NCBI GenBank assembly: GCA_024236415.1
Contig: JACKKN010000012.1
Location: forward strand, 1-64,000
Direction of reading: 5' to 3'
Length of the DNA stretch: 64,000 nucleotides
Origin: Hyphomicrobiales bacterium
GTDB lineage: Bacteria > Pseudomonadota > Alphaproteobacteria > Rhodospirillales > JACKKN01
Below the pieces are notes generated by a model, which saw only the letters and a list, made by a program, of their open reading frames with translations, searched no databases and was not told the origin of the DNA. Below, one piece after another: positions 51,643-60,436 of this stretch. The translations under genes were made by a program, and so were the position numbers. The first letter of the stretch is position 1. Each line of letters starts with the position of its first letter.

Positions 51643-52818
51643 TCAGGCAACAGACTGGATCAGCGGTTTGCCCTGGTCGTCGAACGTGACCCGCAGCCGG
51701 CCGTCGTCCAGGCCCCGGAGGTTCCGCTTGGCGGCCAGGGGCATGTCCTGCACCTCCTGCACGGCGCCGATATGGCCGAAGTCCTGGTTCAGGTCGTGGA
51801 TCCGGGCCGGCCGGGCCGGGTCGGCCCGGGCCATGAGCACGGCGCGCATGAGCCCCACCTGGTCCACGGTCCAGACCGGCTTCTCCAGCACCTTGGCGCG
51901 CAGGTAGGCCGAGGTCTCGCGGGCGATGCGCCGGGCCGGGGTGCTGTCGGCGAAGACCGTGAGCTGGGCGTGGTAGGTGAGGCTGGGCGACGGGCTCGGC
52001 GCCGCGAAATAGGCCAGGTCGGCCCCCGCCGCCGCCGCCGCGGCCAGCACCTCCCCGGGCGGGCGCCGGAATTCCACGTCGATGTCGCTGACCACCAGGG
52101 GCCGCCGGTAATGGTCCAGCAGGGCCTCCAGGACCAGAAAGCGCGCGCCGGCGAAATAGGGCGCGCCCTGGTCGCTGGCCTCGCGGGTGAAGGCCACGGC
52201 CCCGTCGCCGTCCAGGGCCGCCATGGCGGCCTCGCCGGCCGCCGTGGGGTTGACCACGTGCAGGTGGAGGGCGGGCGCCGGGTCCCATTGCCCGAGGGAG
52301 GCGTGGAAGGCGGCGAAGAACAGGTCGAAATAGGCGCCGTTGCAGGCGGCGACCACCACCGGCACCCCGGCCGGCGGCGGCGCGGCCAGGGGCGCCGGCA
52401 CCGGCGGCGGCAGGCAGGCGGACGGGGCGTAGTCCGCCCCCTCGGCCAGGAAGGCCTGCTGCACGAAGATGGGCAGGGCGCCAGTCAGGAACCCCCGGTC
52501 GCGGACGAACAGATCCTGGGCCTGGACGGCGTGCCGGGCCGCGTCGCGCAGCAGGCGCACCACCGCCGCCAGGTCGCCGTCGCGCACGGCCAGGCAGGCC
52601 TGGCCGTATTCCAGGATGCCGCGCAGGCCGAAATCGTCGGGACAGGCGGCGCAGAAGGCGGTGAAGGCGTCGCGGTCACCGTCTCCGGCAACCAGCGCCT
52701 CGACCGCGCCGAGCAGCAGGCTGCCCACGTCCCCCGGCCCGTCCAGGCGCCGTTCCAGCAGGGCCATGGCGCGGGCGCCGTCCCGCGCCCGGAGGGCCTC
52801 GACCAGCGCCGCGGTCAC
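51643..52818 (-). CDS. Putative GT-A-like glycosyltransferase with helical N-terminal domain
   Basis: A 391-residue protein that I do not recognise with certainty. Residues about 1-130 are helical and TPR-like. From about 150 an alpha/beta domain follows (VPVVVAACNGAYFDLFFAAF, LHLHVVNPTAAG, LVVSDIDVEFRRPPGE, with a D-x-D), as in nucleotide-sugar transferases. The C-terminal part (WTVDQVGLMRAVLMAR, HDLNQDFGHIG) resembles the end of capsular or LPS GT-A enzymes. The GTG start overlaps the stop of the methyltransferase gene (GTGA). Confidence 0.65.
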   Translation of the reverse strand: MTAALVEALRARDGARAMALLERRLDGPGDVGSLLLGAVEALVAGDGDRDAFTAFCAACPDDFGLRGILEYGQACLAVRDGDLAAVVRLLRDAARHAVQAQDLFVRDRGFLTGALPIFVQQAFLAEGADYAPSACLPPPVPAPLAAPPPAGVPVVVAACNGAYFDLFFAAFHASLGQWDPAPALHLHVVNPTAAGEAAMAALDGDGAVAFTREASDQGAPYFAGARFLVLEALLDHYRRPLVVSDIDVEFRRPPGEVLAAAAAAGADLAYFAAPSPSPSLTYHAQLTVFADSTPARRIARETSAYLRAKVLEKPVWTVDQVGLMRAVLMARADPARPARIHDLNQDFGHIGAVQEVQDMPLAAKRNLRGLDDGRLRVTFDDQGKPLIQSVA

Positions 52819-53627
52819 GGCTCGCCGTCCCGGCGGGTCAGGACCAGCCAGGGCGTGGCGCTGCCGCGGCACTCCCAGGCCAGGATGGCCTGGTCCAGGG
52901 AGTCCGCCCCCCAGAAGGCCGCCGGGATCTCGGCCTGGACCCGGTCGTTGCCCACGAAGCGGACGTCGTGGGTGGCGGCGAAGCGGGATTCGATCAGGGC
53001 CCGGGTGCCCTCTTCCGGGTCCTGGTGGATCTCCACCACCAGGTCGAAGCCCAGCAGGGCCGGCGCCGCGGCCGGGTCCAGCAGGTCCCGCTCGCCGCCC
53101 TCGATGTCGCAGATGATCAGGGTGTCCCCCGCCGGCCAAGTGGCGAAGTCGCCGTGGGTCACCTCGCCGCCGAAGGAGAGCCGGTCGGCGACCCCGTTCA
53201 GGCCCGCCAGGCGGCGGCAGCTTTCCAGGGCCGCGGCGTCGATGTCGTGGGCCGCCACCCGGGCCCGGGGACAGCGCCGCGCCAGGCCGATGGCGTAGTA
53301 GCCGAAGGAGCAGCCGATGTTGACGATCTGCCCGTAGCCCCGCGCCACCGCCGCCTCCATGGCCGGGTGCAGGGAGGCCTCGTAGCCGCCCAGCAGGTGC
53401 GGCGGCACCAGATAGGTGTCGTCCAGGCGCATGCCCCGGAACGGGCCGCCCTGGACCCGCCATCCGCCGGTCGCCACCAGGTGCGCCATGAGCTGGCGCT
53501 GGCGGAACGAGGCCAGCAGGGCGGTCCAGGTCTTGATCTTCTGGTCCATCGAACCGGGCTTGCGGTTGATGGCCTCCATGGTGTCCAGGAGTTCTTCGTA
53601 GGTCACGCCCCGCCCTTGCCTGTCCAT
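52815..53627 (-). CDS. SAM-dependent methyltransferase (FkbM-like)
   Basis: A 270-residue class I methyltransferase. The SAM motif I is IVNIGCSFGYYAIGLARR, followed by VAAHDIDAAALESCRRLAGL and the motif-IV-like ICDIEGGERDLLDP, similar to the IDVEGAE signature of FkbM enzymes, which methylate sugars or polyketides. It is the first gene of a three-gene leftward unit with the GT-like and ELM1-like genes. The start is ATG 53627 or the GTG at 53606, which has the better ribosome site (AAGG). Confidence 0.75.
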   Translation of the reverse strand: MDRQGRGVTYEELLDTMEAINRKPGSMDQKIKTWTALLASFRQRQLMAHLVATGGWRVQGGPFRGMRLDDTYLVPPHLLGGYEASLHPAMEAAVARGYGQIVNIGCSFGYYAIGLARRCPRARVAAHDIDAAALESCRRLAGLNGVADRLSFGGEVTHGDFATWPAGDTLIICDIEGGERDLLDPAAAPALLGFDLVVEIHQDPEEGTRALIESRFAATHDVRFVGNDRVQAEIPAAFWGADSLDQAILAWECRGSATPWLVLTRRDGEP

Positions 53628-53766
53628 GGGCCCGCTCGCCCCCCGCCGGGGCCGGTCCCGGCGGCGGGAATCGACGCCATTGTACGGACAGGCGGGCCCG
53701 CTATTCCAGGCAATCCTCGGCAACCGGGCGCCCGGGCAAGCCATGGCGGCGGCCGGCACGAAAAAA

Positions 53767-53788
53767 GGGAGGGGCCCGGGCCCCTCCC
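53767..53788 (-). terminator. Rho-independent terminator of aldehyde dehydrogenase
   Basis: Arms GGGAGGGGCCC (53767-53777) and GGGCCCCTCCC (53778-53788) form a perfect 22-bp palindrome. On the minus strand it is followed by TTTTTT (complement of 53761-53766), the classic layout, 28 bp after the dehydrogenase stop. Confidence 0.88.
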
Positions 53789-53816
53789 CTTCGCATCGGA
53801 GTCAGGGTCGCCGGGC

Positions 53817-55253
53817 TCAGGCGGTCCAGCCGGCCACGTGCTTGACCTCCAGGAAGTCCTCCAGGCCCCACTTGCCGCCTTCGCGGCCGTTGCCCGACTG
53901 CTTGTAGCCGCCGAAGGGCGAGGCCGTGGCCGAGTCCTTGCCGTTGATGCGCACCATGCCCGAACGCAGGCGCCGCGCCACCCGGTTGGCCTTGGCGCCG
54001 TCCTGGGTCTGCACGTAGTTGGTCAGGCCGTAGACGGTGTCGTTGGCGATGCGCACGGCGTCGTCCTCGGAATCGAACGGCATGATCGAGAGCACCGGAC
54101 CGAAGATCTCCTCGCGGCCGATGGTCATGTCGTTGTCCACGTCGGCGAACACCGTGGGCCGCACGTAGTAGCCCCGGTTCATCCCCTCGGGCCGGCCCGG
54201 GCCGCCGGCCACCAAGCGCGCGCCCTCCTTGATGCCGGTCTCGATCAGGCCCTGGATCTTGTCGAACTGGGCGGCGCTGACCACCGGGCCGATGTGGCGC
54301 CCGGACTGGGCCGGGTCGCCCACCTGCATGGCCTCGGCGGCGGCGGCGGCGGCGGCCACCGCCGTATCGTAGGCCGAACGCTCCACCAGCATGCGGGTGG
54401 GCGCGTTGCAGGACTGGCCCGAGTTAGTGAAGCAGTGGATGGCGCCGCGCTTGACCGCCTTGTCGTCGGCGTCGGCGAACACGATGTTGGCGCCCTTGCC
54501 ACCCAGCTCCAGGGTCACCCGCTTGATGGTTTCGGCGGCGGCCTGGGTGATGGCCCGCCCGGCCCGGGTCGAGCCGGTGAACGAGATCATGTCCACGTCC
54601 GGGTGCGACGACAGCTGCGAGCCGACCCCGGCCCCGTCGCCGTTGACCATGTTGTAGACCCCGGCCGGGAAGCCGGCGGCGTCGACGATCTCGGAGAACA
54701 CGATCGACGACAGCGGCGCCACCTCGGACGGCTTCAGCACCACGGTGCAGCCCACGGCCAGGGCCGGCACCACCTTGAGCGTCACTTGGTTCATGGGCCA
54801 GTTCCAGGGCGTGATCAGGCCGCAGACGCCGATCGGCTCCATCAGGATCCGCTCGTCGCCGTTGTCGGGGCCCATGGCGAATTCGTCCTCCATGGCCTCG
54901 TAGGTCTTGATGAAGTTGGAGATGTGCCAGCCCCCGGCGCCCACCTGGGCGGTCGAGGCCATGTCGATGGGCGCCCCCATCTCGGTGCTGATGGCCTCGG
55001 CCATGTCCGCCGAGCGTTTCTTGTACTCGGCCTTCAGGGCCTTCAACAGGTCCAGGCGCTCGGCCTTTGAGGTGGCGGACCAGGACCCGAAGGCGGCCCG
55101 CGCCGCGGCCACGGCGGCGTCGGTGTCGGCCCGCCCGCCCAGGGAGATGACGGCGCAGGGTTCCTCGTTGGCGGGATTGATCACCTCGAAGTCCCGGCCC
55201 TCGGCCGGGGCGGTCCAGCACCCGTCGATGTAGAAGTCTCGTTTCTCAAGCAT
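53817..55253 (-). CDS. NAD(P)-dependent aldehyde dehydrogenase
   Basis: A 478-residue aldehyde dehydrogenase. The cofactor region is ITPWNWPMNQVTLKVVPALA; SFTGSTRAGRAI follows; the catalytic Glu is in LELGGKGANIVFADAD and the nucleophilic Cys in TNSGQSCNAPTRML. The C-terminal EEIFGPVLSIMPFD and FGGYKQSGNGRE are intact. It oxidises an aldehyde to the acid. GGGGAAAG precedes the chosen ATG; an upstream ATG six codons earlier is also in frame. It lies 128 bp behind the enolase-like gene and ends in an intrinsic terminator. Confidence 0.93.
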   Translation of the reverse strand: MLEKRDFYIDGCWTAPAEGRDFEVINPANEEPCAVISLGGRADTDAAVAAARAAFGSWSATSKAERLDLLKALKAEYKKRSADMAEAISTEMGAPIDMASTAQVGAGGWHISNFIKTYEAMEDEFAMGPDNGDERILMEPIGVCGLITPWNWPMNQVTLKVVPALAVGCTVVLKPSEVAPLSSIVFSEIVDAAGFPAGVYNMVNGDGAGVGSQLSSHPDVDMISFTGSTRAGRAITQAAAETIKRVTLELGGKGANIVFADADDKAVKRGAIHCFTNSGQSCNAPTRMLVERSAYDTAVAAAAAAAEAMQVGDPAQSGRHIGPVVSAAQFDKIQGLIETGIKEGARLVAGGPGRPEGMNRGYYVRPTVFADVDNDMTIGREEIFGPVLSIMPFDSEDDAVRIANDTVYGLTNYVQTQDGAKANRVARRLRSGMVRINGKDSATASPFGGYKQSGNGREGGKWGLEDFLEVKHVAGWTA

Positions 55254-55381
55254 GTGGTCGGCTTTCCCCATGACCATGCCGGCGGCGGCGGCCCGCGCCG
55301 CACCGGCGGTTGACGTTCGGTACTGTTCCAGGGCTGCAAGGTGGGGTCCGGCGGCGGCGGCGTCAACGCAAAACCGGTATC

Positions 55382-56683
55382 CTATTGCGTGTTTGACCCA
55401 CCCCAGGGAAACAGGGGCCGGTCGGGCAGGCGCGGCGTGCCGATGCGGTCGGCCAGGCGCAGGCCCTCGTTCCACTTGGCCATGCGTTCGGAGCGGGCGA
55501 AGGAGCCCACCTTCAACTGGCGCGCGCCCCAGCCCACGGCCAGGTGGACGATGGTCACGTCCTCGCTCTCGCCCGAGCGGGCCGAGACGATGGCGCCCCA
55601 GCCGGCGGCGCGGGCGGCGTCCAGGGCGGCCCGGGTCTCGGTCAGGGTGCCGGCCTGGTTGGGCTTGATCAGGGCGCAGTTGCAGGCGCCGGCGGCGGCG
55701 GCGGCGCGCACCCGGGCGGCGTCGGTGACCAGGAAGTCGTCCCCCACCACCTGCACCCCCGGGCCGGCGGCGGCGGTGAAGCGGGCCAGGCCGGCGCCGT
55801 CGTCCTCGGCCAGCGGGTCCTCGATGGAGACGATGGGATAGCGCGCCAGCCAGCCCAGCAGCAGCTCGCACAGGCCGTCGGAGTCCAGCTCGCGCCCGTC
55901 CCGGGCCAGGCGGTAGCGGCCGCCGGCGCCGAATTCCGAGGCGGCGATGTCGAGCGAGATGGCCACGTCCTCGCCCGGCCGCAGGCCCGCCGCCTCGATG
56001 GCCCGCACCAGCATGGCCAGGGCCTGCTCGTTGGTGTCGAAGGCGGGCCAGAAGCCGCCCTCGTCGGCGACCCCCTGCAGCAGGCCGTGCTGCGCCATCA
56101 GGGCGCCGGCGGCGCGGTAGACCTCGGCGGTCCAGTCCAGGGCCTGGGCGTAGTCGGCGGCGCCGACGGCGATCACCATGAAGTCCTGCACGTCGACCCG
56201 CCGCCCGGCGTGGGCGCCGCCGCCGAAGATCTGGATCTCGGGCAGGGGCAGCACCGGGCCGGCGCCACCCTCGCGCCACAGGTATTCCCACAGGTCCAGG
56301 CCGCGCGCCGCCGCCGCCGCGTGGGCCGCGGCCATGGACACGGCGATCAGGGCGTTGCCGCCCAGGCGGCCCTTGTCCGGCGTGCCGTCCAGGTCGACCA
56401 GCAGGGCGTCCACCGCGGCCTGGTCGGCGGCGTCGCGCCCGGCCAGGGCGGCGGCGATCTCGCCGTTGACGGCGGCCACGGCACGGCGCACGTCCAGGCC
56501 GCCGAAGGCGGCGCCGCCGTCGCGGCGGTCCACCGCCTCGCCGCTGCCGGTGGAGGCGCCGGCCGGGGCGATGGCCCGGCCCACGGCGCCGCCGGCGCAG
56601 GCCACCTCGGCCTCCACCGTGGGCCGGCCCCGGGAATCCCAGACCCGCCGCCCGGTCACCCGCGCGATGGCCGCCGCGCTCAT
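55382..56683 (-). CDS. Divergent enolase homologue
   Basis: A 433-residue member of the enolase family with near-normal length. The Mg-binding residues Asp245, Glu288 and Asp315, the catalytic Glu208 (GVADEGGFWP), Lys340 (ALIKPNQAGTLTET) and Lys391 (RQLKVGS) are kept. Two active-site positions differ from true enolases: Glu167 is Asp (VDVQDFM, usually VDIQEFM) and the His of the SHRSGE motif is Ala368 (SARSGES). It is translationally coupled to a small-molecule kinase (ATGA). This argues for a phosphorylated substrate other than 2-phosphoglycerate, or an altered rate. Confidence 0.88.
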   Translation of the reverse strand: MSAAAIARVTGRRVWDSRGRPTVEAEVACAGGAVGRAIAPAGASTGSGEAVDRRDGGAAFGGLDVRRAVAAVNGEIAAALAGRDAADQAAVDALLVDLDGTPDKGRLGGNALIAVSMAAAHAAAAARGLDLWEYLWREGGAGPVLPLPEIQIFGGGAHAGRRVDVQDFMVIAVGAADYAQALDWTAEVYRAAGALMAQHGLLQGVADEGGFWPAFDTNEQALAMLVRAIEAAGLRPGEDVAISLDIAASEFGAGGRYRLARDGRELDSDGLCELLLGWLARYPIVSIEDPLAEDDGAGLARFTAAAGPGVQVVGDDFLVTDAARVRAAAAAGACNCALIKPNQAGTLTETRAALDAARAAGWGAIVSARSGESEDVTIVHLAVGWGARQLKVGSFARSERMAKWNEGLRLADRIGTPRLPDRPLFPWGGSNTQ

Positions 56684-57702
56684 GGCGCCAGCTCCCGCCG
56701 CCAGCGGTCGGCCACCCCGTCCAGGGCCGCCACCGGACGGCGCAGCAGGTCCGTCGCCGCCCGCCGCACCCGGTCCCGGTCCGCCGGGTCGGTCAGGTAC
56801 TCGGCCGGCGACTTGCCGTCCACCCGGGCCAGGAACAGGCCCGGCAGCAGCCGCGCCGCCCGATCCTCCAGGTCCGCCGCCGGCTCCCAGTCGACGCCGT
56901 CCAGGTAGGCCCCGGCCATGGCCGCGAAGCAGGCCAGCAGGTCGCCCGCCCGCCCGGCCACCACCAGGGCCTTGAGCAGGAAGTGGTTGAGGCAGAAGGC
57001 CAGGTCGAAGGCCGGGTCGCCGTACCAGGCGCATTCGGCGTCCAGGAACACCGGACCGCCGGGGCCCAGCAGGATGTTCTTGGGGCTGACGTCGCCGTGC
57101 ACCAGGGCCCGGTGCGTGCCGGCGGTGGTGGCCACCAGGGCGGCCAGGGCCGGCGCCAGGTCCGGGTGCGCCCGGGCCGTGGCCTCCAGGTAGGGTTCCA
57201 GGCGGATGGCATGGAAGATGGCGTCGGTGGCGAAGCGCGCCGCCACTTGGCCGTCGCCGGCGGTGCCGGCGTGGATGCGGGCCAGCAGGCCGCCCACGGC
57301 GGCGGCCACCGCCGGGTCGACCCGGCCGGCCAGCAGCTCTGCCTTCCAGTTGCGGTGCCGCGCCGGGTCCAGGTAGGGCATCACGAACAGGCCGGCCGCG
57401 GGGTCGTGGGCCAGGATCGGCGGCACGGCGGCGGGCGCGAAGCGGGCCGCGGTGCGGAACCAGGCCACCTCGTAGGCGTTGCGCGCCACCGGCGCGCGCC
57501 AGTCGGCGGCCACCTTCAGGCGCGCCAGGGCGCGCTTGACGCAGACCGGGCCGTCCGCCAGGTCCACCCGCCAGATGTCCGACGACACCCCGCCCGGCAG
57601 CGCCGCGCAGGGCGGCGGCGCGGCCATGTCGCCGAAACCCAGGCGCGCCAGGGCCGCCATCAGGCCGGCGTCCGGCTGCGCCGCTGTCCCGTTCCCGGTC
57701 AA
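56680..57702 (-). CDS. Phosphotransferase family kinase (APH/choline kinase-like)
   Basis: A 340-residue kinase of the aminoglycoside/homoserine/methylthioribose kinase fold. The catalytic loop is LVHGDVSPKNILLGP with FLDAECAWYGDPAFDLAFCL as the metal site; an N-terminal GVSSDIWRVD replaces the glycine loop, and VCVKRAL holds the ATP-binding Lys. The TTG at 57702 is chosen because GGGGAGGGG lies just upstream; longer in-frame readings lack this. It overlaps the enolase-like gene (ATGA), so kinase product may be enolase-like substrate. Confidence 0.87.
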   Translation of the reverse strand: MTGNGTAAQPDAGLMAALARLGFGDMAAPPPCAALPGGVSSDIWRVDLADGPVCVKRALARLKVAADWRAPVARNAYEVAWFRTAARFAPAAVPPILAHDPAAGLFVMPYLDPARHRNWKAELLAGRVDPAVAAAVGGLLARIHAGTAGDGQVAARFATDAIFHAIRLEPYLEATARAHPDLAPALAALVATTAGTHRALVHGDVSPKNILLGPGGPVFLDAECAWYGDPAFDLAFCLNHFLLKALVVAGRAGDLLACFAAMAGAYLDGVDWEPAADLEDRAARLLPGLFLARVDGKSPAEYLTDPADRDRVRRAATDLLRRPVAALDGVADRWRRELAP

Positions 57703-58093
57703 GGTCCCCTCCCCGTCCACTGTCGCCGGGGACGATGGCACAATCGGCGCGCCGACGGAAGCCGCGGCCCGGACGGGGCTGCGGACGGGCAGTCGGCGGA
57801 TTTCATGTGCCTTCCAAATAATTGTGGCAACGATCATCAATACATCTCGATATATTCCTGTATAGTGGATTTATGACCACCGAAAAACAGGACAAATTGG
57901 ATAAAATTTTATCGAATGATACTTACAAACAAAAATTTTGAATAACATGATAGGCATTGATATTGTATATGCATCGGAAATGGGGATGCGGGACGACATC
58001 AATTTCTTGTGCTCGGCCATGTATCTTACAGAAGAACAACAACGCTCGCTTGCCATTGCCGAAGTCGAAGACGGCAAAGGAAAAGGACGACCG
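57703..58093. other. 391-bp AT-rich divergent spacer
   Basis: It separates the leftward kinase gene from the rightward exported-protein gene. About 57,810-58,060 is strikingly AT-rich. It contains a perfect 14-bp palindrome GATAAAATTTTATC (57900-57913), TATAGT at 57861-57866, and TTGGAT (57897-57902) with GATACT (57918-57923) at a short 15-bp spacing. One frame stays open from 57938 into the next gene, but without ribosome site or signal peptide. Confidence 0.6.
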
Positions 58094-59266
58094 ATGAAAC
58101 ACCCGACAGTTTACAGCGCCCTTCTGGGCGGTACCGCGATCCTGGCCCTGGCGGCCATGCCGGCCCTGGCCCAGACGGCGACGGGCGGCGACGGCAGCAA
58201 GTTCTCGGACCCCGGGCTGCTGATCGAGACCTCCCTGGCCACCGAGACCCGGGAACTGGACGAGACCCTGACCGCCCTGGAAGGCGACCTGACGGCGGCC
58301 GAGGGCGAGCTGAAGGTGGCCCAGGACGGCCTGACCGACGTGCAGACCACCTACGCCGGCGAGTTGCAGGCCGTGACCGAGGCGCAGAGCGCGGTCACCG
58401 AGAAGCAGGGCCTGTTCAACGACGCCGACCAGGCGCTGACCGACGCCCAGAACGAGCTCGCGGGGCTTATCGCCCAGAACGACCCGGAACTGGACGACCA
58501 GATCGCGGCGCTGCAGACCAAGATCGATGACGAGTTGACCCCGGCCCAGGAAGGCGCCTTCGGCGAGCTGGAGACGGCCAAGGGCAACCTGACCCAGGTG
58601 GAAGGCGACAACGCCGACGCCATCCAGGCCCTGAACAGCGCCCAGGGCGCCGTCGACACGGCCCAGGGCAAGGTCGACGGGGTCAAGGACCAGATGCAGG
58701 CGGCCCAGGACGCCTTCGACGCCGAGAAGGGCGCGGTCGAGGGCATCGTGGCGCAACTGTCGGGCGACCAGGTGTTCGCCCTGAACCGGTCCCTGAACAA
58801 CGCCGTCAACAACCGCTTCGGCGTCGACATCGACCCCGAGCACCTGCAGATGGTCCTGGACGGGGACTTCAACAAGCTGCAGATCAACGCCCTGACCAAG
58901 GCCCTGGAATCGGAAACCAAGTTCCGCATCCTGGCCGAGGAGACCGGCAACGACAAATTCCTGGCCAAGGCCGACTCCTCGAAGGAGAAGTTCCTGGCCA
59001 AGATCGACCGGTTCGAGGGCCGCTTCGACGCCAAGGACAGCGCCGCCGACTCGGCCAAGGCGGCGGCCAAGGGCGCGGCCAAGGACAGCGCCAAGGCGGC
59101 GGCCAAGCTCGCGGCCAAGGGCAGCGCCAAGGCGGCGGCCAAGGACGCGGCCAAGGGCGCGGCCAAGGCGGCGGCCAAGAACGCGGCCAAGAACGCGGCC
59201 AAGGCGGCGGTCAAGAGCGCCGCCAAGGACGCCGCCAAGAACGCGGCCAAGGGCAAGAAGTCGTAA
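58094..59266 (+). CDS. Exported coiled-coil protein with histone-H1-like Lys/Ala tail
   Basis: A 390-residue protein with no family I recognise. A signal peptide (residues 1-26, SALLGGTAILALAAMPALA) is followed by an acidic, heptad-rich segment (about 35-235) with repeated Glu/Gln/Ala/Leu blocks predicted as coiled coil. A short globular stretch (NNRFGVDIDPEHLQMVLDGD) follows. Residues about 313-390 are almost only Ala, Lys and a few Gly, Ser, Asp or Asn, with Lys at about every fourth position (AKAAAKGAAKDSAK). AAGGA precedes the ATG. The tail resembles histone H1 and bacterial HU-like tails but here it would be outside the cytoplasm. An outer-membrane barrel gene follows. Confidence 0.82.
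   Translation: MKHPTVYSALLGGTAILALAAMPALAQTATGGDGSKFSDPGLLIETSLATETRELDETLTALEGDLTAAEGELKVAQDGLTDVQTTYAGELQAVTEAQSAVTEKQGLFNDADQALTDAQNELAGLIAQNDPELDDQIAALQTKIDDELTPAQEGAFGELETAKGNLTQVEGDNADAIQALNSAQGAVDTAQGKVDGVKDQMQAAQDAFDAEKGAVEGIVAQLSGDQVFALNRSLNNAVNNRFGVDIDPEHLQMVLDGDFNKLQINALTKALESETKFRILAEETGNDKFLAKADSSKEKFLAKIDRFEGRFDAKDSAADSAKAAAKGAAKDSAKAAAKLAAKGSAKAAAKDAAKGAAKAAAKNAAKNAAKAAVKSAAKDAAKNAAKGKKS
58998..59256 (+). repeat. Degenerate GCGGCCAAG-type repeats encoding the Lys/Ala tail
   Basis: Units built on GCGGCCAAG and GCCAAGG recur throughout this stretch, giving AAK triplets in the protein. The array is imperfect and codes in frame; it is a candidate for length change by slippage or recombination. 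Confidence 0.7.
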
Positions 59267-59310
59267 CCGTCGCCGCCTGTGAACCATTTGCCCCGGGAAA
59301 CAGGCACGAC

Positions 59311-59346
59311 GCGCCCCGGCAGGGCAGAAGCCCCTGGCCGGGGCGT
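59311..59346 (+). terminator. Hairpin after the Lys/Ala-tail gene
   Basis: Arms CGCCCCGGC (59312-59320) and GCCGGGGCG (59337-59345) pair, and the inner AGGGC/GCCCCT extends the stem around an AGAA loop. The T-run after it is poor, so it may be a weak terminator or an mRNA-end hairpin. Confidence 0.55.
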
Positions 59347-59475
59347 TGCCGTGCCGGCCCGGCCGGCGCCGGCCGGGTGAAAAGCCTCCGACGTCGCTCA
59401 ACCGCGCGAAAATAATATGTTATGTTTCAGCGATTCGCCCGACCGGACAGACAGAACGTTATGGGGGACCGGAAG

Positions 59476-60426
59476 ATGACCCGCCTTGTTTCGAACACCC
59501 GCCTCGCCGCCACCTTTGGCCTGTTGGCCGCCCTGGCCGCCGGCCCGGCCCTGGCAACGGACGGCCCGGACCAGGAAAAGCGCTGGACCGCCAAGGGCAG
59601 CCTGGGCGTGCAGTACGACGACAACGTCACCACCGACGACATCGACTCCACGTCCAACAAGTCGGACGTGGCGGCGGTGATCGAACTGGGCGGCACCTAC
59701 AGCCCGGCCTTCGGCGACCCGGTGGGGCTGGAGCTGGGCTACGACTTCTCGCAGAGCCTGTACCAGGACCTGACCGACTTCAACCTGCAGACCCACGCCC
59801 TGTCGGCCAACGTGGACTACGAGGTGTCCGGCCTGGACCTGGGCCTGAACTACCTGTACGCCCGCACCTTCCTGGGCGGCGACGACTTCCTGGGCCTGCA
59901 CAGCGTCACCCCCACCGTCGGCCGCCTGGTCACCGACCGCTGGTACGTCAGCCTGCGCTACAACTATCAGAACAAGGACTTCATCGGCGCCGCCAACTCG
60001 GGCCGCGATTCGAACGTCAACTCGGTCACCTTCGACAATTTCGTGTTCTTCATGGACGGCCAGGCGCACCTGTCCTTCGGCTACCGCCTGGAGGGCGAGA
60101 ACGCGGCCAGCCGCGAGTACGACTACCTGGGCCACTTCTTCCACCTGCGCTGGCGCTCGCCGCTGCCGGTCCAGGCCCTGGAGCGGTGGAACCCCCGGGT
60201 CCGCGCCGGCCTGCGCTACTACATCAAGAACTTCACCGACGTCACCCCGAGCATCGGCACCGAGCGCGACGACAAGCGGGCGACCCTCAGCCTGGGCCTG
60301 TCCGTGGACCTGACCGAGCATGTCGAGGCCAAGCTGGACTACGAGCACATCGCCGCCGTCTCCAACCTGCCGTCGTCGGATTTCGACGAGAACGTCGTCA
60401 CCCTGACGGTGGGGGTGAGCTTCTGA
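59476..60426 (+). CDS. Outer-membrane beta-barrel protein
   Basis: A 316-residue protein. Signal peptide (LAATFGLLAALAAGPALA), then alternating hydrophobic/polar strands rich in Tyr, Gly and Asp (GSLGVQYDDNV, LELGYDFSQSLY, VSLRYNYQNKDF, LDYEHIAAVS), ending with the terminal Phe of TLTVGVSF, the outer-membrane insertion signal. No family with a known cargo is recognised; it resembles general porin-like barrels and lacks any TPR domain. GGGGGA precedes the ATG; two upstream in-frame ATGs are less likely. Its place after the exported Lys/Ala-tail protein suggests a joint surface function. Confidence 0.82.
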   Translation: MTRLVSNTRLAATFGLLAALAAGPALATDGPDQEKRWTAKGSLGVQYDDNVTTDDIDSTSNKSDVAAVIELGGTYSPAFGDPVGLELGYDFSQSLYQDLTDFNLQTHALSANVDYEVSGLDLGLNYLYARTFLGGDDFLGLHSVTPTVGRLVTDRWYVSLRYNYQNKDFIGAANSGRDSNVNSVTFDNFVFFMDGQAHLSFGYRLEGENAASREYDYLGHFFHLRWRSPLPVQALERWNPRVRAGLRYYIKNFTDVTPSIGTERDDKRATLSLGLSVDLTEHVEAKLDYEHIAAVSNLPSSDFDENVVTLTVGVSF

Positions 60427-60436
60427 CCGGCGGCGG

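Noticed and set aside
55382..56683. Housekeeping enolase
   Set aside because: Two active-site positions are changed and the neighbours are a kinase and ALDH, not pyrG, kdsA or pdhA as often seen; yet enolase activity cannot be excluded.
57938..58093. An N-terminal extension of the Lys/Ala-tail protein
   Set aside because: The frame is open, but a good ribosome site and signal peptide mark the ATG at 58094, and the upstream part is AT-rich promoter-like DNA.
58998..59256. CRISPR or other non-coding repeat array
   Set aside because: The repeats are degenerate, have no spacers and keep one reading frame coding Ala and Lys.
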